From Pseudobacter sp. (GTDB lineage: Bacteria > Bacteroidota > Bacteroidia > Chitinophagales > Chitinophagaceae), in assembly GCA_017849455.1 (NCBI GenBank), contig JAFIGX010000003.1, positions 434,001 through 498,000 on the forward strand: 64,000 nucleotides of DNA, read 5' to 3'. This document shows positions 1 to 9,122 of this stretch, in pieces. How positions within the stretch are numbered: position 1 is the stretch's first letter; every line of letters starts with the position of its first letter. The notes beneath the pieces were generated by a model. That model was not told the origin of the DNA, did no database searches, and saw nothing but the letters and a program-made list of their open reading frames with translations. The translations under genes and the position numbers were made by a program.

Positions 1-336
1 ACTAAAGACAGTCCTTTCAATGCGGACGATTTTTATACAAAAGTGCGTTGTGGGCTAATGCATGAAGCAAGAACGAAAAGTGAGTGGTACATAAATGCGA
101 CCACAAAAAAGGTTAAAAATGAGAAGGTGTTCATAGAAAAGCAAGGTACAAAAATCAAACTATTACGTACAATTTTACATTATCGCTTAAAAGAGTGTGT
201 AGACATCTACTTAGGAGATTTAAAACAAACCAATGCTAATGGAGAGGCATTGAGAAGACTTTTTGCAAGGAAACTTGATCATCTATTTGATATAACACCG
301 GATAGCGTAAATTATGAATGGTGGAATGACTATTAA
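1..336 (+). CDS. Hypothetical protein, 5' end outside the window
   Basis: The reading frame is open from the first base of the window, so the visible 111 codons are the C-terminal part of a longer gene; a GTG at 43 is only an internal possibility. The visible part is polar and lysine-rich, with a Cys-Gly-Leu-Met-His-Glu-Ala-Arg stretch near codons 17-24 and a helical C-terminus. I do not recognise the family. It sits in an AT-rich stretch of small orphan genes. A 16-bp repeat (346-361) starts ten bases after its stop codon. Coding status looks good from amino-acid composition and lack of stops; function is unknown. Confidence 0.6.
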   Translation, partial: TKDSPFNADDFYTKVRCGLMHEARTKSEWYINATTKKVKNEKVFIEKQGTKIKLLRTILHYRLKECVDIYLGDLKQTNANGEALRRLFARKLDHLFDITPDSVNYEWWNDY

Positions 337-345
337 AGCCGTTTT

Positions 346-361
346 AGCCCTCTAAAGTCTT
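346..361 (+). repeat. Short dispersed repeat, copy 1 of 3
   Basis: The 16-mer AGCCCTCTAAAGTCTT lies just after the stop of the first gene. An identical copy lies just after the stop of the next gene (822-837), and a copy with one mismatch is at 1327-1342. Spacings are 476 and 505 bases. The placement directly behind stop codons resembles the boundaries of a gene-cassette array, but no integron core site (GTTRRRY) was found next to it. Confidence 0.6.
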
Positions 362-409
362 TATGCCAGAGTGGGAGAAATTTGTAATTTTAATAAAAGC
401 CGCAGCATA

Positions 410-817
410 ATGAATGCAAGAAGTTATAGAGTAAATCTAAGCCTTTCCCCTTTAGATTTCCGTGCTGAAAAGGGATTAGGAGAGTCATCGGTTTCCTACC
501 AATCAGAACCTAAATTTATTAATAATAAGGTGGTATTATCAATAACAAATTCATATATCCTTACTGATATGTTTACCAACAAAGGACATGAAGTTCTAAA
601 AGTTCAATGTGTATATGAAATACCACCCAGTGAAATAAAAAGTAGAGAAGATGTATATGAGTTCTATAAAGATGCTATGCTAAGCCTGAACGAAGCATAT
701 CAAGCCTACCGATTGCAAATGCCATCCCTGCTAAATATATCATTTCCCAACCAACCAATAGAAAATTACAAAGGAGAGATTGACCGTGTTTTTAATTTAT
801 TAAATAGTCAAAACTGA
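410..817 (+). CDS. Hypothetical protein, possibly SecB-like
   Basis: A 135-aa protein from the ATG at 410; an in-frame GTG at 371 would add 13 residues, but those do not look conserved. It begins MNARSYRVNLSLSPLDF and ends in a region predicted to be helical (FYKDAMLSLNEAYQAYRL), followed by a short LLNISFPNQPI stretch. This beta-rich then helical layout, with a hydrophobic strand between, is loosely reminiscent of SecB-type chaperones. That is a weak impression, not a motif match. It is flanked by repeat copies 1 and 2, as if it were a mobile cassette. No signal peptide or membrane segment is seen. Confidence 0.5.
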   Translation: MNARSYRVNLSLSPLDFRAEKGLGESSVSYQSEPKFINNKVVLSITNSYILTDMFTNKGHEVLKVQCVYEIPPSEIKSREDVYEFYKDAMLSLNEAYQAYRLQMPSLLNISFPNQPIENYKGEIDRVFNLLNSQN

Positions 818-821
818 ACTG

Positions 822-837
822 AGCCCTCTAAAGTCTT
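822..837 (+). repeat. Short dispersed repeat, copy 2 of 3
   Basis: Identical to the 16-mer at 346-361 and located five bases after the stop of the preceding gene. It runs directly into GTCTTTAAGCC (833-843), which is found again as the left arm of the terminator-like hairpin at 1909-1943. Confidence 0.6.
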
Positions 838-900
838 TAAGCCGTTGCCGTGTCTTCTGACCGGCAACCTATGCTCTGGAACAGAGCAGTTAATGTTTAG

Positions 901-956
901 CGGCGGGTCTCTGCAAGCTCGGCGTTTTTCAACGCACTCTCTTTAGTTACCCGCCG
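901..956. repeat. Compound hairpin CGGCGGGT...ACCCGCCG
   Basis: The outer arms CGGCGGGT (901-908) and ACCCGCCG (949-956) are perfect inverted repeats. Inside is a second perfect hairpin, GCGTT-TTTC-AACGC (922-935). A degenerate relative occurs at about 1825-1856, sharing GGTCTCTG and GTTACCCGCCG. The two-stem layout resembles an integron attC site or a small non-autonomous element; I cannot decide between them. Confidence 0.5.
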
Positions 957-1326
957 AGGACAGATGGAACTATTATAGACTGGTTCCCTATAGAGTAAAT
1001 TTCATGGAAAAGATTTAATAAGAGCAGGAAAAGATGTTGCTAAAGTTTAAAAAGATGATAGTTAACGGAGAAAAATAGTTGCTATAACGGGTAAAACGGG
1101 TGTTTGAGGTCAAAAAGATGAAGCTAAAGGGAAAAAAGAAACAATAAAAGTGGCGAAAGTTGTTACTATAGACCGAAAAACACATTCAAAAGATATAAAA
1201 ACAACAACTTAAAACACCCTGTGATCGCCTATTCTCAAACTTCATTACTGGAAATCAATGACTTGCGATTTAAATGCGTCCCGCTCAGTTTAAACCGTTG
1301 GTTTGGAAACACAACGGTGGCACTTT

Positions 1327-1342
1327 AGCCTTCTAAAGTCTT
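1327..1342 (+). repeat. Short dispersed repeat, copy 3 of 3
   Basis: AGCCTTCTAAAGTCTT matches copies 1 and 2 at 15 of 16 positions. No intact gene precedes it, unlike the other two copies, which fits decay of whatever lay between 843 and 1327. Confidence 0.5.
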
Positions 1343-1500
1343 CTGGATCTTGGCATAGGATAGAGTATATACCGGAGAGTACTATTTTATTGAATAACTC
1401 GTAGTTGCCCAGATTACTTATTAACTACCGACTACTTATCGACTATCAAAACATCTTTCAAAAAAATAAACCTGTTTTTATAAACCTAAACCCGTTATTC

Positions 1501-1841
1501 ATGGACAATGTAATTACAGAGTATGAGGATTTTAAGGAAAAAGAACATGGCACCATTTTCAGTTTTGCATTGTGTTTGAACGAAAATGCTGGTGATACTC
1601 TGGTTTATACTAATGAAGTTTTTGATAGTAGGACAACTACCCAACGGAAGAAAAAAGATATGGTTTATTAATTGATAAGATAGCAGAAAAATGCGCGGAA
1701 CGCCACGAAGAAAAACGCGAAACACTACTGGCCGGACTGTCGGCGGGCTTTACCCTGTCTTTGTTGCAGGTATTGGGTGGGTTGGCTGGCGGTTTGTCCG
1801 TATGGGTCGAAATCAAGCCGGCTCCGGCGGCAGGTCTCTGA
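1501..1841 (+). pseudogene. Decayed gene remnant with a frameshift
   Basis: One frame reads MDNVITEYEDFKEKEHG... and stops at about 1671. From about 1633 a different frame continues with coding-like sequence (KIAEKCAERHEEKRE, then a Gly/Leu-rich hydrophobic stretch LLAGLSAGFTLSLLQVLGG) to a TGA at 1839-1841. Splicing the two frames near 1640 would give one protein of about 110 residues with a C-terminal membrane segment. I infer a single gene broken by an indel; the family is not recognised. Confidence 0.35.
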
Positions 1842-2352
1842 GGTTACCCGCCGCGACATGGAATTAAGTTTGCGCAGTATAAGAGAAAAAAAATCAGGCT
1901 GCATCAGCGTCTTTAAGCCTTTTCCGTTGCAAGGCTTAAAGACAAACTATCTTGCAGCCGTTTTTTTTCCTTCCCTGGCTAGCTGGTAATTCCCTCAATT
2001 ATTACAAGCGTTTGGCCGGTCTGTACTGTATTAATAAGGGTATAAGACCGGCCAATTTTTGGGCCTGTATGGGCCTGTAATAGCCTATAAACAGGCCCAA
2101 AAAAGTACGGCCAATTATTGGTCGTTGTTATGCAGATTAATACTTAACTACCGAAATTTTCCCAAAGTGGCGGAGAGCTGGCCCGGACAGTCTTTATATT
2201 GGTCGAACCCGTTCGGAAATGCCTTGAACGCAACCAGCGCAAACCCGACGAGAGGAATAGTTCGTTTCCGATAGCGAGTTTTCAACGCCTTATCCTTTCC
2301 AGGCTTGATCTAGATATAAGGAGTGTCACAATCCAGGTGTATATTTTCAGGC
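1842..2352. other. Intergenic with nested inverted repeats
   Basis: This holds the terminator-like structure at 1897-1969, a perfect 11-bp inverted repeat TTGGCCGGTCT (2012-2022) / AGACCGGCCAA (2045-2055), and a perfect 10-bp pair TTGGGCCTGT (2059-2068) / ACAGGCCCAA (2091-2100). No convincing coding sequence is seen here. Confidence 0.5.
1897..1969 (+). terminator. Two-stem intrinsic terminator-like structure
   Basis: The outer stem GGCTGCA (1897-1903) / TGCAGCC (1953-1959) encloses a perfect 11-bp stem GTCTTTAAGCC (1909-1919) / GGCTTAAAGAC (1933-1943). A run of eight T residues follows. On the plus strand this has the form of a Rho-independent terminator for whatever was transcribed from the decayed region upstream. 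Confidence 0.55.
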
Positions 2353-2967
2353 TTAATACCTACGTGCTCCGCCGGTCCCGCCCCGTCTCTGTAATGACGT
2401 ACTGAGTGCCTGTTCGTTCAGCCCAACAAGGTTGTCAGGATTGAGTAAGACGTTACGAATATAATCCGTCTCAAAGGGGCGGCGCTTCGTTTCCCAACCT
2501 TCTTCCAGTTTGAGTTTCTGGAACAGGAACTTCGTATTTAATCCCAGGTTAAGGCTATCGCTCACTGTTTCAAAGATCGACTGAGAATCCCTATGTCGGT
2601 AGTTTAATCCCGCTCTGAACCAAAGGAAACTTTGAAAAAAGTGAAGAGCACTATTTTCAGGTGTTCTATTTTGACGGGGATAAGTACATAAAATAAATTT
2701 CCCTTCGCACAATCAATTCCCGGAAATGAGTGTCCGCCTAGTCACTATAGATATGGGCTTTTTTGTAGTGACCATCTTATACTTAGGATCTTCGATTATT
2801 ATTGCCACCACTTCTACCACGACATGAATCCTGTTGCTAAAATCATTATTACGAGACCCGATATAATAGGAGTCTGTGTTACAGCAACTTTTGACCTTTA
2901 CCTCCCCCGACATGAAGTTACGCCTTGCCCCTTCCTGAAAGTATCGCCAGGAATCGTTTTGTTTCAT
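2353..2967 (-). pseudogene. Decayed coding remnant interrupted by a stop
   Basis: Two open stretches lie in the same minus-strand frame, 2967-2713 and 2712-2353, separated only by a TGA at 2713-2715. Further upstream (about 3096-2920) coding-like sequence in another frame (for example VEFATNHVFDRQAIVIIRG) suggests an added frameshift. The downstream part has good coding character (FETDYIRNVLLNPDNLVGLN). I read this as a multiply broken gene of unknown family; the fragments could also be unrelated. Confidence 0.35.
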
Positions 2968-3100
2968 CTTTTGCTGGAACCCCTCTGATGATTACAATGG
3001 CCTGCCTGTCGAAAACATGATTTGTTGCAAATTCAACCTTATATACTGCCGTTTTAGGTACTTTGATTTTTATACCCTCCAGCGGCTGAAAGCAACTTGA

Positions 3101-4237
<1,137 letters not shown>

Positions 4238-4257
4238 CTAAATTATATAATATTATT

Positions 4258-4269
4258 GGATTATAATCC
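4258..4269. promoter_or_regulatory. Palindrome upstream of the AAA+/DUF4143 gene
   Basis: GGATTATAATCC is a perfect 12-bp dyad 39 bases before the start codon. It sits between a TAATCCC at about 4232 and a GGGATTA at about 4289 that form a wider symmetric pair. The arrangement fits an operator or promoter dyad; no regulator is identified. Confidence 0.35.
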
Positions 4270-4456
4270 TCAGATATTATGATAATGTGGGATTATAACA
4301 GTAAAAGCTATCTATTCCCTTATTTATCAATTCATTATATATTGACTGCTTTTAAGTGCCTATCTATCAAAGCCTTGAACCCAACCAATCCAATCAAAAA
4401 ATGACTTTGCATTGGCGCCAAAAATCGTCATCAGCCCCACACAGGGATACCCCCCC

Positions 4457-6853
4457 TCACTCATTCCTCAAACTATTCACCGGATTCCTCCGCGCAATCC
4501 TTATAGCATGATACCCCACCGTGATCATCGCTATCAGTGCTATCAACACCCCTGAAACAGCAAACACCCACCATTGAATCGAAATCCGATAGGCAAATTC
4601 CTGCAGCCAACGGTACATGATCATCCAGGCCAGCGGAACAGCGATCAACGCAGCGATCCCAAGCAATACCATGAAATCCTGCGAGAATACCTGAATGATG
4701 TTCAACATGCCTGCACCCAGCACTTTCCGTATGCCGATCTCCTTGGTACGTTGTGCAGCCGTAAAAGTGGCCAGGCCAAATAGACCGAGACAGGCAATCA
4801 GCACTGCCAGCAGCGTAAAGATCGATGCGATCTTTCCCTGTTTCTCCTCTGCTTCATATTGACGGGCAAAGTTCTGGTCCAGAAAATGGTATTCCGTCAT
4901 ATTCGATGCATCGAACCGTTTATACACCTGATCGAGAAATGCAAGTCCCTCCTTTGTTTTGCCCCGGGCCAGTTTAACATAGAGATTGTCTTCCATGGAG
5001 GTGACCGGTGGCATTACCATCACCAGCGGCTCTATTTTATGTTGCAGAGAATATGTATGAAAGTCCTTTATAACGCCGATCACTGTGCGCTCGGCAGTAG
5101 TGCCGGCATCATCGATGGCAAATTGCATTCGCTTCCCTATAGCATCTTTCCATCCCAGTTTTTTCAACATGGTCTCATTGATCAGGGCCGCTCCATATTT
5201 ATCCGTTTGAACTTCGGTTGAAAAGCTCCTTCCTGCCAATAGTTTTATTTCCATGGTAGGCAGGAAGTCCGCGTCGACCATTAATTCCTGTGCAGGGATC
5301 GTGGACGTAGAAAAATTACCTTCCGGTGTTTCAAACCTGTACCCCAGCCCACCCAGATCGTTGTTCCCGATAGGATTCCCCGCGGCTGAAACGCCCTGTA
5401 CCAGCGGATTTTGCAGCAATTGTGTTTTGATGGCCGGGATCTGCTCGCGTACCTTCCTGCTATCGATATGAAAGGTCAGTACCTGTTCTTTATTAAACCC
5501 GAGGTCAGTTCTCAAGGCATACCGGAGTTGCTCGTAAATGACCAATGAACAGGAGATCATCACTGCCGTAATGACGAACTGGAAAGCCACCAGCGATTTA
5601 CGGAAACGGACACTCGCCAGCAGGTTACCCAGTTGTCCTTTCAGGGCCGGTATCGTTTTGAAGCCAGACAGGAACAACGCTGGATACAAGCCACTGAACA
5701 GACCAGTGATCAGGGAAAAAATGGCCAATATGAAGAGCGTGGTAAATGTTCCGAAATGCCATACTGTCAATTCTTTCCCGGTAATGCTATTGAACCAGGG
5801 AAGGAACACGGTGACCAGGAACATTGCTATCATTGCGGAGAGTAGTGTTATCAGTAGCGCTTCCGTAATGAACTGCCAGGCGATATGTTTCCTGCCTGAC
5901 CCGATCACCTTACGAACACCGATCTCCTTTACCCTTGAGGCAGCACGTGCCGTTGACAGGTTCATATAATTGATCATGGCAATGAGGAGTATCAATGCTG
6001 CTATGGCAATGAACATGTATACGCGGCTGATGCTTCCGTTTGCGCTCAGCTCATAGCTGAGGTTGGAATGCAGATGGATGGAAGTGATTGGTTGCAGTTC
6101 CATTTTATAATCATTCACGCGCATGATCTTCTGGATCGTCCCGGCAGCGAACTGGGGCAGTTTTTTCTCCAGGTCACGGTAATCAGTCCCTTTTTTGAGC
6201 AGGAGATAAGTATACAGATGAAAATTCTGCCAGCCTTCTGTAAATCCATCATCGAAGGAACGAACACCACTGAACCTGAGGTGTGAATTGGCAGGGATAT
6301 CCCTGATCACTCCGGTTACTTTGTTGGGTGTATTGTTGTTGAGAGTGAGGGTCTGATTGATGGCCTGCGCCGGAGAGCCGAATATTTTATTGGCCAGGCT
6401 TTCTGTTATGACGATGGATTGCGGCCTGTCGAGCGCTGAATGAGGATCGCCGTAGATGAAATGGTAGGAGAATATTTTTAGCAGGCTCTTGTCGGCATTG
6501 ATCAGGTCTTCCTGTTTGATCTTTTTGTCTTGCCAGGTGATGATCGCGCCACCTTCCATATCGATGCGGACAGCCTCTTCGATCTCCGGGAAAGCTGCCT
6601 GAAGGGCAGGGGCAAAGGGAGCAGAAGTGGGCGCTTCATGAATATCATTGCCATTCCAGCGGGTATGTTGCACCACCCGCACGATCCGGCCGGCATTCTC
6701 GTGGTAACGGTCATAGCTAAGCTCATCCACAACATACAGGGCGATCAGCCAGAAAGCGGTCAGCGCAATGGCCAGTCCGCCGATGTTGATGGCAGAATAG
6801 GTTTTACTCCTCAAGAGGTTTCGCCAGGCTGTTTTGATGTAATTCTTGAACAT
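4457..6853 (-). CDS. MacB-like ABC transporter permease (FtsX type)
   Basis: A 798-aa membrane protein of the large Bacteroidota MacB_PCD/FtsX family. It begins MFKNYIKTAWRNLLRSK, followed by a first transmembrane segment (about 21-42) and a periplasmic domain. A first FtsX core of three helices (about 280-400) precedes a second periplasmic domain and a second FtsX core (about 670-790) that contains the RTKEIGIRKVLGA motif. These duplicated permeases normally work with a MacB-type ATPase in export or mechanotransmission across the envelope. No ATPase gene is adjacent, which is common for this family. The gene is transcribed alone and divergently from the gene at 7157. Confidence 0.92.
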   Translation of the reverse strand: MFKNYIKTAWRNLLRSKTYSAINIGGLAIALTAFWLIALYVVDELSYDRYHENAGRIVRVVQHTRWNGNDIHEAPTSAPFAPALQAAFPEIEEAVRIDMEGGAIITWQDKKIKQEDLINADKSLLKIFSYHFIYGDPHSALDRPQSIVITESLANKIFGSPAQAINQTLTLNNNTPNKVTGVIRDIPANSHLRFSGVRSFDDGFTEGWQNFHLYTYLLLKKGTDYRDLEKKLPQFAAGTIQKIMRVNDYKMELQPITSIHLHSNLSYELSANGSISRVYMFIAIAALILLIAMINYMNLSTARAASRVKEIGVRKVIGSGRKHIAWQFITEALLITLLSAMIAMFLVTVFLPWFNSITGKELTVWHFGTFTTLFILAIFSLITGLFSGLYPALFLSGFKTIPALKGQLGNLLASVRFRKSLVAFQFVITAVMISCSLVIYEQLRYALRTDLGFNKEQVLTFHIDSRKVREQIPAIKTQLLQNPLVQGVSAAGNPIGNNDLGGLGYRFETPEGNFSTSTIPAQELMVDADFLPTMEIKLLAGRSFSTEVQTDKYGAALINETMLKKLGWKDAIGKRMQFAIDDAGTTAERTVIGVIKDFHTYSLQHKIEPLVMVMPPVTSMEDNLYVKLARGKTKEGLAFLDQVYKRFDASNMTEYHFLDQNFARQYEAEEKQGKIASIFTLLAVLIACLGLFGLATFTAAQRTKEIGIRKVLGAGMLNIIQVFSQDFMVLLGIAALIAVPLAWMIMYRWLQEFAYRISIQWWVFAVSGVLIALIAMITVGYHAIRIARRNPVNSLRNE

Positions 6854-7156
6854 GGACGGTGAAGATTAATGGGTTTGAATTTCCCAACTGGCGTGCCAGA
6901 GAGGCAAGAGTTTGAGAATAATGAAGTTATGATTAATTAGTTATTTCCGGCGTCCGAAAACGGACGGTTTTTGTGCCGTTTTAGCACGCAGTGCCGGCCC
7001 ATTGAGCATTATCAAAATAGCATTAATTTCCATCAGCAAACTTGGCATAGTGAAAACACCTGTTTAACTTCAAGTGAATTTCTCCTTCCTCCATTGATCA
7101 AATCTTCCCATGTTTGCACTGAAGTTCTTTCATTTATAATCAACAAACATTATTCT
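6854..7156. other. Divergent promoter region
   Basis: About 300 bases separate the start codons of the permease (minus) and the 178-aa protein (plus). It holds the AAGTGAATTTCTCCTT element shared with the subtilase upstream region. No gene is seen. Confidence 0.6.
7072..7117 (+). promoter_or_regulatory. Upstream element shared with the subtilase gene, copy 1
   Basis: AAGTGAATTTCTCCTT (7072-7087) is identical to 12158-12173. In both places a TTTGC, resembling the Bacteroidota -7 element (TAnnTTTG), follows 24-25 bases later (7113-7117 here). The start codon is 69 and 71 bases downstream of the 16-mer respectively. The conserved spacing implies a shared promoter and activator site. Confidence 0.5.
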
Positions 7157-7693
7157 ATGCCAACGAGAATTTATTGCGACTGCAATTGCTCCACAGAGAG
7201 ATATTTCCTGACCAAGAAGGACCTTTCTAAGAACGCGAGTTATTCCGTTTTTTTCGACCTCACAGGGTCCGGTACCCCTACCGAGAAAAGACAATTGAGG
7301 ATCCTCGATAAAGCCACCGGAAACTTATTGTTAACGGTCAATCTCAATGATAATGCCGGCCTGAAGCCACTTAAAGGTCTGGTTGAACAATATAAGCCCC
7401 ATGTAAATCCTAATCCCCGGGTCGATACTTCCTGCAAATTCGAAAATGAGCGGGTCTTTTATGCAGATATCAATTTAACGGACGACCCGGGCATCAGCGT
7501 TGTTTTTAAAATTGAGCCCGATACCACCACCACTGATAGAAGACATTATCTGCACATCAGCAGTACGGTTGCAGGATTCCCTGCCGCATTGAGCGATTTT
7601 GATCTCGATCTGAACGATTCCGGTGGTAAAAAACCACTCGAAGGCCCTGTATTCATGGAGGAGAGCGAAAGGAAGGAGAGTGCGGTCAACTGA
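7157..7693 (+). CDS. Hypothetical protein with an internal duplication
   Basis: A 178-aa protein from the ATG at 7157 (MPTRIYCDCNC). A longer open frame reaches back to 6971, but that part covers the promoter element and lacks protein character. It appears to consist of two similar beta-rich halves: each ends in a VNLNDNAGLKPLKG-like or LDLNDSGGKKPLEG-like sequence, roughly at residues 70-85 and 150-165. There is no signal peptide. The 3' end overlaps the convergent C11 peptidase gene by eight bases. Sharing an upstream element with the subtilase suggests that this protein and the proteases are used together, perhaps as substrate or regulator. The family is not recognised. Confidence 0.7.
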   Translation: MPTRIYCDCNCSTERYFLTKKDLSKNASYSVFFDLTGSGTPTEKRQLRILDKATGNLLLTVNLNDNAGLKPLKGLVEQYKPHVNPNPRVDTSCKFENERVFYADINLTDDPGISVVFKIEPDTTTTDRRHYLHISSTVAGFPAALSDFDLDLNDSGGKKPLEGPVFMEESERKESAVN

Positions 7694-9122
7694 ATCCTGT
7701 CTTTTCCGTTTTCTGGCCCTGCTGTTGTTTTTGCCATTCAATAAAATCTCTCATAAAATCGTCCCATTTGGTATCGACGACAAACGGAGATCGCAGGTAT
7801 TCCTGAAGGTACTGGCATTCTAAAGCCTGTAACAGGTCCTGTGTCAGATCGGTGGGTATATACAGGGTAAAACAGTTTATGCCGTAAGGCGGATTTTTAT
7901 TCAGGAGGTCTTCCCCTACCATTTTATCTACAAAAACATTCCGAAGAATAAATCCGACGAACCTGTTTGTATATCGATCCAGTTCACGTGATCGTATTTC
8001 CGCTGCGATCAGCCTGAATACAGTTATCGCATCATAAAGCTCTACTCCGGGAAGGCTGCGGACCTTCTCTTTTATTACTTTAATGATCACCGGATAAACC
8101 GTATCCCTGTTCTTCATGAAATAATTGCAGATAGGATCAATAAGGCCGGGAAATTGTGCTGTTCTGTCCAGTTTGGTGGCTACGAGTGCTTCTCCCCGTT
8201 GTTGTAGCGGCACTAATTTTTTGTACCCAGCAAACAGTTGCCTGATGATCTTTCTGAAATAGGCCCTGTAAAAAAATTTTCTTAGCGGACTATTTCCTGC
8301 CTGTAGAAAATATCGGGTGAGGATATGAACGGCTCTCTGAATGAATGTCTTTGGAGATGTTCCATTTATGTAATCTACAAATCCGGCAAAGTCATATCCT
8401 ACTATCTGAACACCAGCCAATGCGGCGAAATAATACTCGGTAACCTTGTTGAGGTTATATGAATTGTCGATAACATGATTCCTGCAATTGCACATGATCA
8501 TCATATCGAATCGTTTCCTGCCCGTAACATCTTCAAGCCCCTTTCCAATTTCAGATATGAACAATTGTTCCACCGCCGGGCAATTGACCTTTGACGGGTC
8601 CCTCTTTATGCGTAAAGCATTTTCGAATTCCTCTAACCCGGTGCAGGTAAGTTTCCCGATGTCCGGATATCCATACCGGCCTTTGAAACTCCTTACCAGG
8701 TTGAATTCTCTTTCATGGATTTTCACAAGCTGGTTGCCGATCCCCAAACCAGATCCATGCGACCATGTGATCAGGGCGCTGAACATTGCATTCGATAAAG
8801 TATAGATCTGCCTGGTAGCCTCCAGCCAGGCCATTCCATCATTTACGTCCACACCATCTATGTCTACCCGCCTTCTGTCCGTTTCACCTGTTTCCTCATT
8901 GAAAAAAAATTCAGATAGCTCCAGTCCAAAAGGGACTATGCGCGGATTTTTTATTCTTTGGATCGAATCTTTCAAAAAATAAATTCTGTGGGTTTTTCTT
9001 AACTTAGTAGCCTTCAAGCCATCAAAAAAATCTGACAGATAACTATCCATTTCACCTGTGTCCAGCACTAAAAAAATGACCAGCCATTCTGTTTTGGCAG
9101 TGGGAGTAATATTTACTTTCAT
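7686..9122 (-). CDS. Clostripain-like cysteine peptidase (family C11, clan CD)
   Basis: A 478-aa protein. The N-terminal strand KTEWLVIFLVLDTGEMDSYL matches the usual start of C11 peptidases. ALITWSHGSGLG supplies the His-Gly of the catalytic dyad (His near residue 125), and FDMMIMCNCRNHV carries candidate catalytic Cys residues at the position where the family has the D-x-C motif. No signal peptide is seen, so the enzyme is probably cytoplasmic. The ATG at 9122 is preferred because it keeps the first core beta strand; this makes its 5' end overlap the 5' end of the divergent kinase gene by 47 bases. The region after about residue 260 is unusual and helical. The Cys environment (MCNC) is atypical, so activity is inferred. 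Confidence 0.65.
   Translation of the reverse strand: MKVNITPTAKTEWLVIFLVLDTGEMDSYLSDFFDGLKATKLRKTHRIYFLKDSIQRIKNPRIVPFGLELSEFFFNEETGETDRRRVDIDGVDVNDGMAWLEATRQIYTLSNAMFSALITWSHGSGLGIGNQLVKIHEREFNLVRSFKGRYGYPDIGKLTCTGLEEFENALRIKRDPSKVNCPAVEQLFISEIGKGLEDVTGRKRFDMMIMCNCRNHVIDNSYNLNKVTEYYFAALAGVQIVGYDFAGFVDYINGTSPKTFIQRAVHILTRYFLQAGNSPLRKFFYRAYFRKIIRQLFAGYKKLVPLQQRGEALVATKLDRTAQFPGLIDPICNYFMKNRDTVYPVIIKVIKEKVRSLPGVELYDAITVFRLIAAEIRSRELDRYTNRFVGFILRNVFVDKMVGEDLLNKNPPYGINCFTLYIPTDLTQDLLQALECQYLQEYLRSPFVVDTKWDDFMRDFIEWQKQQQGQKTEKTGFS

Larger units (their letters stand above)
818..1500. other. Intergenic, repeat- and hairpin-rich, no convincing gene
   Basis: It contains repeat copy 2 (822-837), an 11-mer GTCTTTAAGCC (833-843) that recurs at 1909-1919, and a compound hairpin (901-956). 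Repeat copy 3 is at 1327-1342. Short open frames exist but none has convincing composition or a sensible start. Confidence 0.5.

Noticed and set aside
901..2100. True integron attC sites
   Set aside because: Two-stem hairpins are present but the GTTRRRY/RYYYAAC core sites were not found and no integrase is visible, so only a cassette-like array is proposed.
6971..7156. Extended N-terminus of the 178-aa protein
   Set aside because: The added 62 residues lack protein character and cover the promoter element; the ATG at 7157 fits better.
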